Of a stretch of 8,321 bases of DNA, positions 6,911 to 8,321 are shown one piece after another. Every line of letters begins with the position of its first letter. Within the stretch, counting starts at the first letter, position 1. The stretch is taken from positions 1-8,321 of the forward strand of contig SOIA01000085.1 in assembly GCA_004378665.1 (NCBI GenBank), read 5' to 3'. The stretch is from Candidatus Aminicenantota bacterium. Lineage in GTDB: Bacteria > Acidobacteriota > Aminicenantia > Aminicenantales > Aminicenantaceae. Position numbers and translations under genes: made by a program. The notes beneath the pieces are model-generated. The model searched no databases and had not been told where the DNA came from. It was given only the letters and a program-made list of their open reading frames with translations.

Positions 6911-6961
6911 GACTGATGGTACTGTTTCCTTAACAAAACGCGGAGGAAAGACAAGGAAGAT

Positions 6962-7951
6962 TTAGATGTGGAGTTCGATTATGTCTTCGTCTTCAAGGAT
7001 ATGGTCGCGGTTGACTTTCTGGCCCTGGTATTTGTTTTGACTCCATATCCGCGCAAACCTTAAATTCTGGGCAAAATCCTTATGAACCGCTTTTGCCAGA
7101 TTCATGACCGTGGAGCCTTTTTTTAGGGTGAATGGGTCTGTCCGGGCAGTCTTCTTCCCCGGAATTTTGCTGTAGACTCGGATGACATCCAGGAGGGAGA
7201 AGATCTTTGTGCGCAGGATTTCAAGACCGTCTTCTGTTTTGGTCGACACGGGAATAAGGTCAAAATCGGGATGCAGGGCCTTTTTTACCGCAGCAAGATT
7301 TTCTTCCGATGAAGAGAAGTCAGCTTTATTCGCCACGACGAGCGTTATTTTCTGAAAGAATGACGCTTCAGAGGAAGGGGTATGATTTTTCGGGATGAGT
7401 TCTATCCTCTTTTCTTTGAGTTTTGCCAGCAGGTTCTCCAGGCCAGAGGCGGGATTCTGGCTGGACAGATCCAGAATGGCTAAGACTCCATCCGCTCCTT
7501 TGATCAATTCCGCATGCCAGTATTCCATGTATTCCGGAGTGATGGGTGGCGTATCTATGATCTGGATCTGGATATTCTCGTACTGCATCATTGCCGGTGA
7601 AGGCATCCGGGTTGTGAAAGGATAATCACCGATTTCAGGATCCGCGTTGGTTAAAGACTTCACCAGCGATGACTTGCCGGCATTCGGCAGTCCTATCAAA
7701 ACAACCTGGCCGGCTCCCGCTTTGTCGATGTTGAAGGAGAGTCCGTGTTTGGCGACAGTCGGTTTTTTTTGGGCAGTGGATTTGAGCTTGGCGATTTTTG
7801 TCTTGAGGAGAGCTTGAAGTTTTTCGGTCCCCTTATGTTTGGGCACGATAGAGAGAAGTTCTTCCAGGATGCTTACTTTTTCTTCAGGCGTTTTTGCGGT
7901 TTTGAGTTTCTTTTCTGTCTCGAAATATTGAGGGGGTAGGTTTGCCGGCAT
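6962..7951 (-). CDS. Obg/DRG-family GTPase with C-terminal TGS domain
   Basis: A 329-residue cytoplasmic P-loop GTPase of the TRAFAC/Obg-DRG type. Residues 1-65 are a charged, Lys/Glu-rich helical region. The G domain follows, with G1 GLPNAGKS (87-94), G2 threonines in YPFTT (110-114), G3 DTPP (133-136), G4 NKAD (208-211) and a G5-like VST (235-237). The last 75 residues form a TGS domain: VIRVYSKIPGKK, DPFTLKKGSTV, AKAVHKDFAQNLRFARIW, ending EDEDIIELHI. This tail is very close to those of archaeal/eukaryotic DRG GTPases, which act with ribosomes. A translation-linked role is inferred, not shown. G3 lacks its usual glycine. AGGAA (complement of 7961-7965) lies nine bases before the ATG. It is divergent from gyrB and points toward tRNA-Pro. 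Confidence 0.92.
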   Translation of the reverse strand: MPANLPPQYFETEKKLKTAKTPEEKVSILEELLSIVPKHKGTEKLQALLKTKIAKLKSTAQKKPTVAKHGLSFNIDKAGAGQVVLIGLPNAGKSSLVKSLTNADPEIGDYPFTTRMPSPAMMQYENIQIQIIDTPPITPEYMEYWHAELIKGADGVLAILDLSSQNPASGLENLLAKLKEKRIELIPKNHTPSSEASFFQKITLVVANKADFSSSEENLAAVKKALHPDFDLIPVSTKTEDGLEILRTKIFSLLDVIRVYSKIPGKKTARTDPFTLKKGSTVMNLAKAVHKDFAQNLRFARIWSQNKYQGQKVNRDHILEDEDIIELHI

Positions 7952-7970
7952 CTGACTTTCTTCCTGCTCA

Positions 7971-7999
7971 ATTATAGCTAATCCTCATCCACTTTTCAA
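7971..7999 (-). promoter_or_regulatory. Promoter of the TGS-domain GTPase
   Basis: On the minus strand TTGAAA (complement of 7994-7999) and a perfect TATAAT (complement of 7971-7976) are spaced by exactly 17 bases, close to the sigma70 consensus. Initiation would fall near 7963-7964, giving a leader of only about 12 bases whose AGGAA binding site lies at its very 5' end. Confidence 0.7.
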
Positions 8000-8084
8000 A
8001 AAGGAAGCATTAAAAAGGCTGTTTTTTACATCATTTTTTTGTGAGAAAAAAACCGAAAAATTCCGTCTTTTTTAAGGGAATTTT
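7998..8084. promoter_or_regulatory. Phased A/T tracts, probable intrinsic bend upstream of gyrB
   Basis: Homopolymer tracts occur at 7998-8002 (A), 8012-8016 (A), 8022-8027 (T), 8034-8040 (T), 8046-8052 (A), 8056-8060 (A), 8068-8073 (T) and 8079-8084 (AATTTT). Their centres are about 9-14 bases apart, close to one helical turn. Such phasing is known to bend DNA and can activate promoters. Confidence 0.5.
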
Positions 8085-8087
8085 CCT

Positions 8088-8116
8088 TTACTAAATGGCC
8101 ATTTTTAAGGTATAAT
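8088..8116 (+). promoter_or_regulatory. Candidate gyrB promoter
   Basis: A perfect TATAAT at 8111-8116 is preceded, with a 17-base spacer, by TTACTA at 8088-8093, a weak -35 match. Transcription would begin near 8123 and give a leader of about 85 bases. This conflicts with translating the short ORF whose ATG lies at 8115. An upstream start site would be needed for that. Confidence 0.5.
8093..8104. promoter_or_regulatory. Perfect 12-bp palindrome in the gyrB promoter
   Basis: AAATGGCCATTT reads identically on both strands and lies in the spacer between the candidate -35 and -10 boxes, where a dimeric repressor could block polymerase. A looser near-palindrome, AAGGGAATTTTCCTT, lies just upstream at 8074-8088. 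No cognate regulator is encoded in the window. Confidence 0.4.
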
Positions 8117-8210
8117 GAACAAAGAAAAATATGCCTTTCAGGTTGTGCAAAAACTCGACTTGTATAGCCGTCTCTTTTTCCCAATTTTTACCCAATTTAA
8201 AAGCCAATGA
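8115..8210 (+). CDS. Possible 31-codon leader ORF overlapping gyrB
   Basis: ATG 8115 opens 31 codons (MNKEKYAFQVVQKLDLYSRL then a Phe-rich end) closing with TGA at 8208-8210, which overlaps the gyrB ATG as ATGA. TAAGG at 8106-8110, four bases upstream, could serve as a binding site. It could deliver ribosomes to gyrB, which lacks a binding site of its own. The ATG overlaps the TATAAT box, so either the promoter or this ORF is real, unless transcription also starts further upstream. No homologue is recognised. Confidence 0.3.
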   Translation: MNKEKYAFQVVQKLDLYSRLFFPIFTQFKSQ

Positions 8211-8321
8211 CACAAAAAAAATACACTGCAGAAAGCATTAAAGTACTCAAAGGGCTCGAAGCCGTACGCAAGCGGCCGGCCATGTATATCGGGAGTACCG
8301 GGCCCGAGGGGCTCCATCGTC
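8207..8321 (+). CDS. gyrB: DNA gyrase subunit B, N-terminal fragment
   Basis: The first 38 codons are present and the gene continues past the window edge. Residues 10-34 contain the nearly invariant start of the GHKL ATPase domain of type II topoisomerases: SIKVLKGLEAVRKRPAMYIG followed by STGPEGLHR. The MYIGSTGPEGLHR form fits GyrB better than ParE, though the fragment cannot fully exclude ParE. GyrB supplies the ATPase half of the A2B2 enzyme that introduces negative supercoils. ATG 8207 is the only reasonable start because TAA at 8198-8200 lies in frame just upstream. No Shine-Dalgarno sequence precedes it (the region reads CCCAATTTAAAAGCCA), so initiation may be coupled to the overlapping short ORF or rely on an unstructured AT-rich leader. 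Confidence 0.93.
   Translation, partial: MTQKKYTAESIKVLKGLEAVRKRPAMYIGSTGPEGLHR

Noticed and set aside
8131..8241. Another short ORF (36 codons) overlapping the gyrB start in a third frame
   Set aside because: It has no ribosome binding site, ends within gyrB without coupling, and its composition looks random.

Overview
The window looks like ordinary chromosome from a Gram-negative-type, probably anaerobic bacterium. Evidence for this is an exported VIT/VWA protein with a classical signal peptide, and two redox proteins with iron-sulfur cysteine motifs. Base composition is near 50% GC in genes with AT-rich intergenic DNA. A lineage such as Aminicenantes or a delta-proteobacterium-like group would fit, but this is an impression, not something the sequence proves. 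I see no CRISPR array, integrase, transposase gene or phage gene.

Left part (1-3160, rightward): after a leader of about 275 bases comes a HAD-superfamily phosphatase (277-864), then a secreted VIT + VWA protein (978-3104). The leader carries a possible leftward promoter and a 37-codon ORF with a strong ribosome binding site that overlaps the HAD start as ATGA. The VWA gene ends at a long hairpin (3107-3157) that looks like a bidirectional terminator shared with the convergent gene to its right.

Middle (3152-6821): an Old Yellow Enzyme-type flavin oxidoreductase with a C-terminal four-cysteine cluster runs leftward (3152-4243). A 311-base divergent intergenic region with a direct repeat separates it from a rightward two-gene unit. 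That unit is a class V PLP aminotransferase of the alanine-glyoxylate/serine-pyruvate type (4555-5700) followed by a DUF362 protein with two 4Fe-4S motifs (5715-6821). The two genes almost overlap and are probably co-transcribed. The DUF362 reading frame has no stop of its own before it enters an antisense tRNA-Pro(CGG) gene (6795-6869).

Right part (6795-8321): the tRNA-Pro and an Obg/DRG-type GTPase with a C-terminal TGS domain (6962-7951) both run leftward, each with a recognisable promoter. The intergenic region 7952-8206 is divergent, with phased A/T tracts, a perfect 12-bp palindrome and a TATAAT box. It leads into the first 38 codons of gyrB, which has no Shine-Dalgarno sequence but is overlapped by a 31-codon upstream ORF.

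Most genes belong to known families. The parts worth a second look are architectural: two short upstream ORFs ending in ATGA overlaps, a protein gene terminating inside a tRNA, the repeat-like terminator, the unassigned aminotransferase-DUF362 pair, and the gyrB control region.
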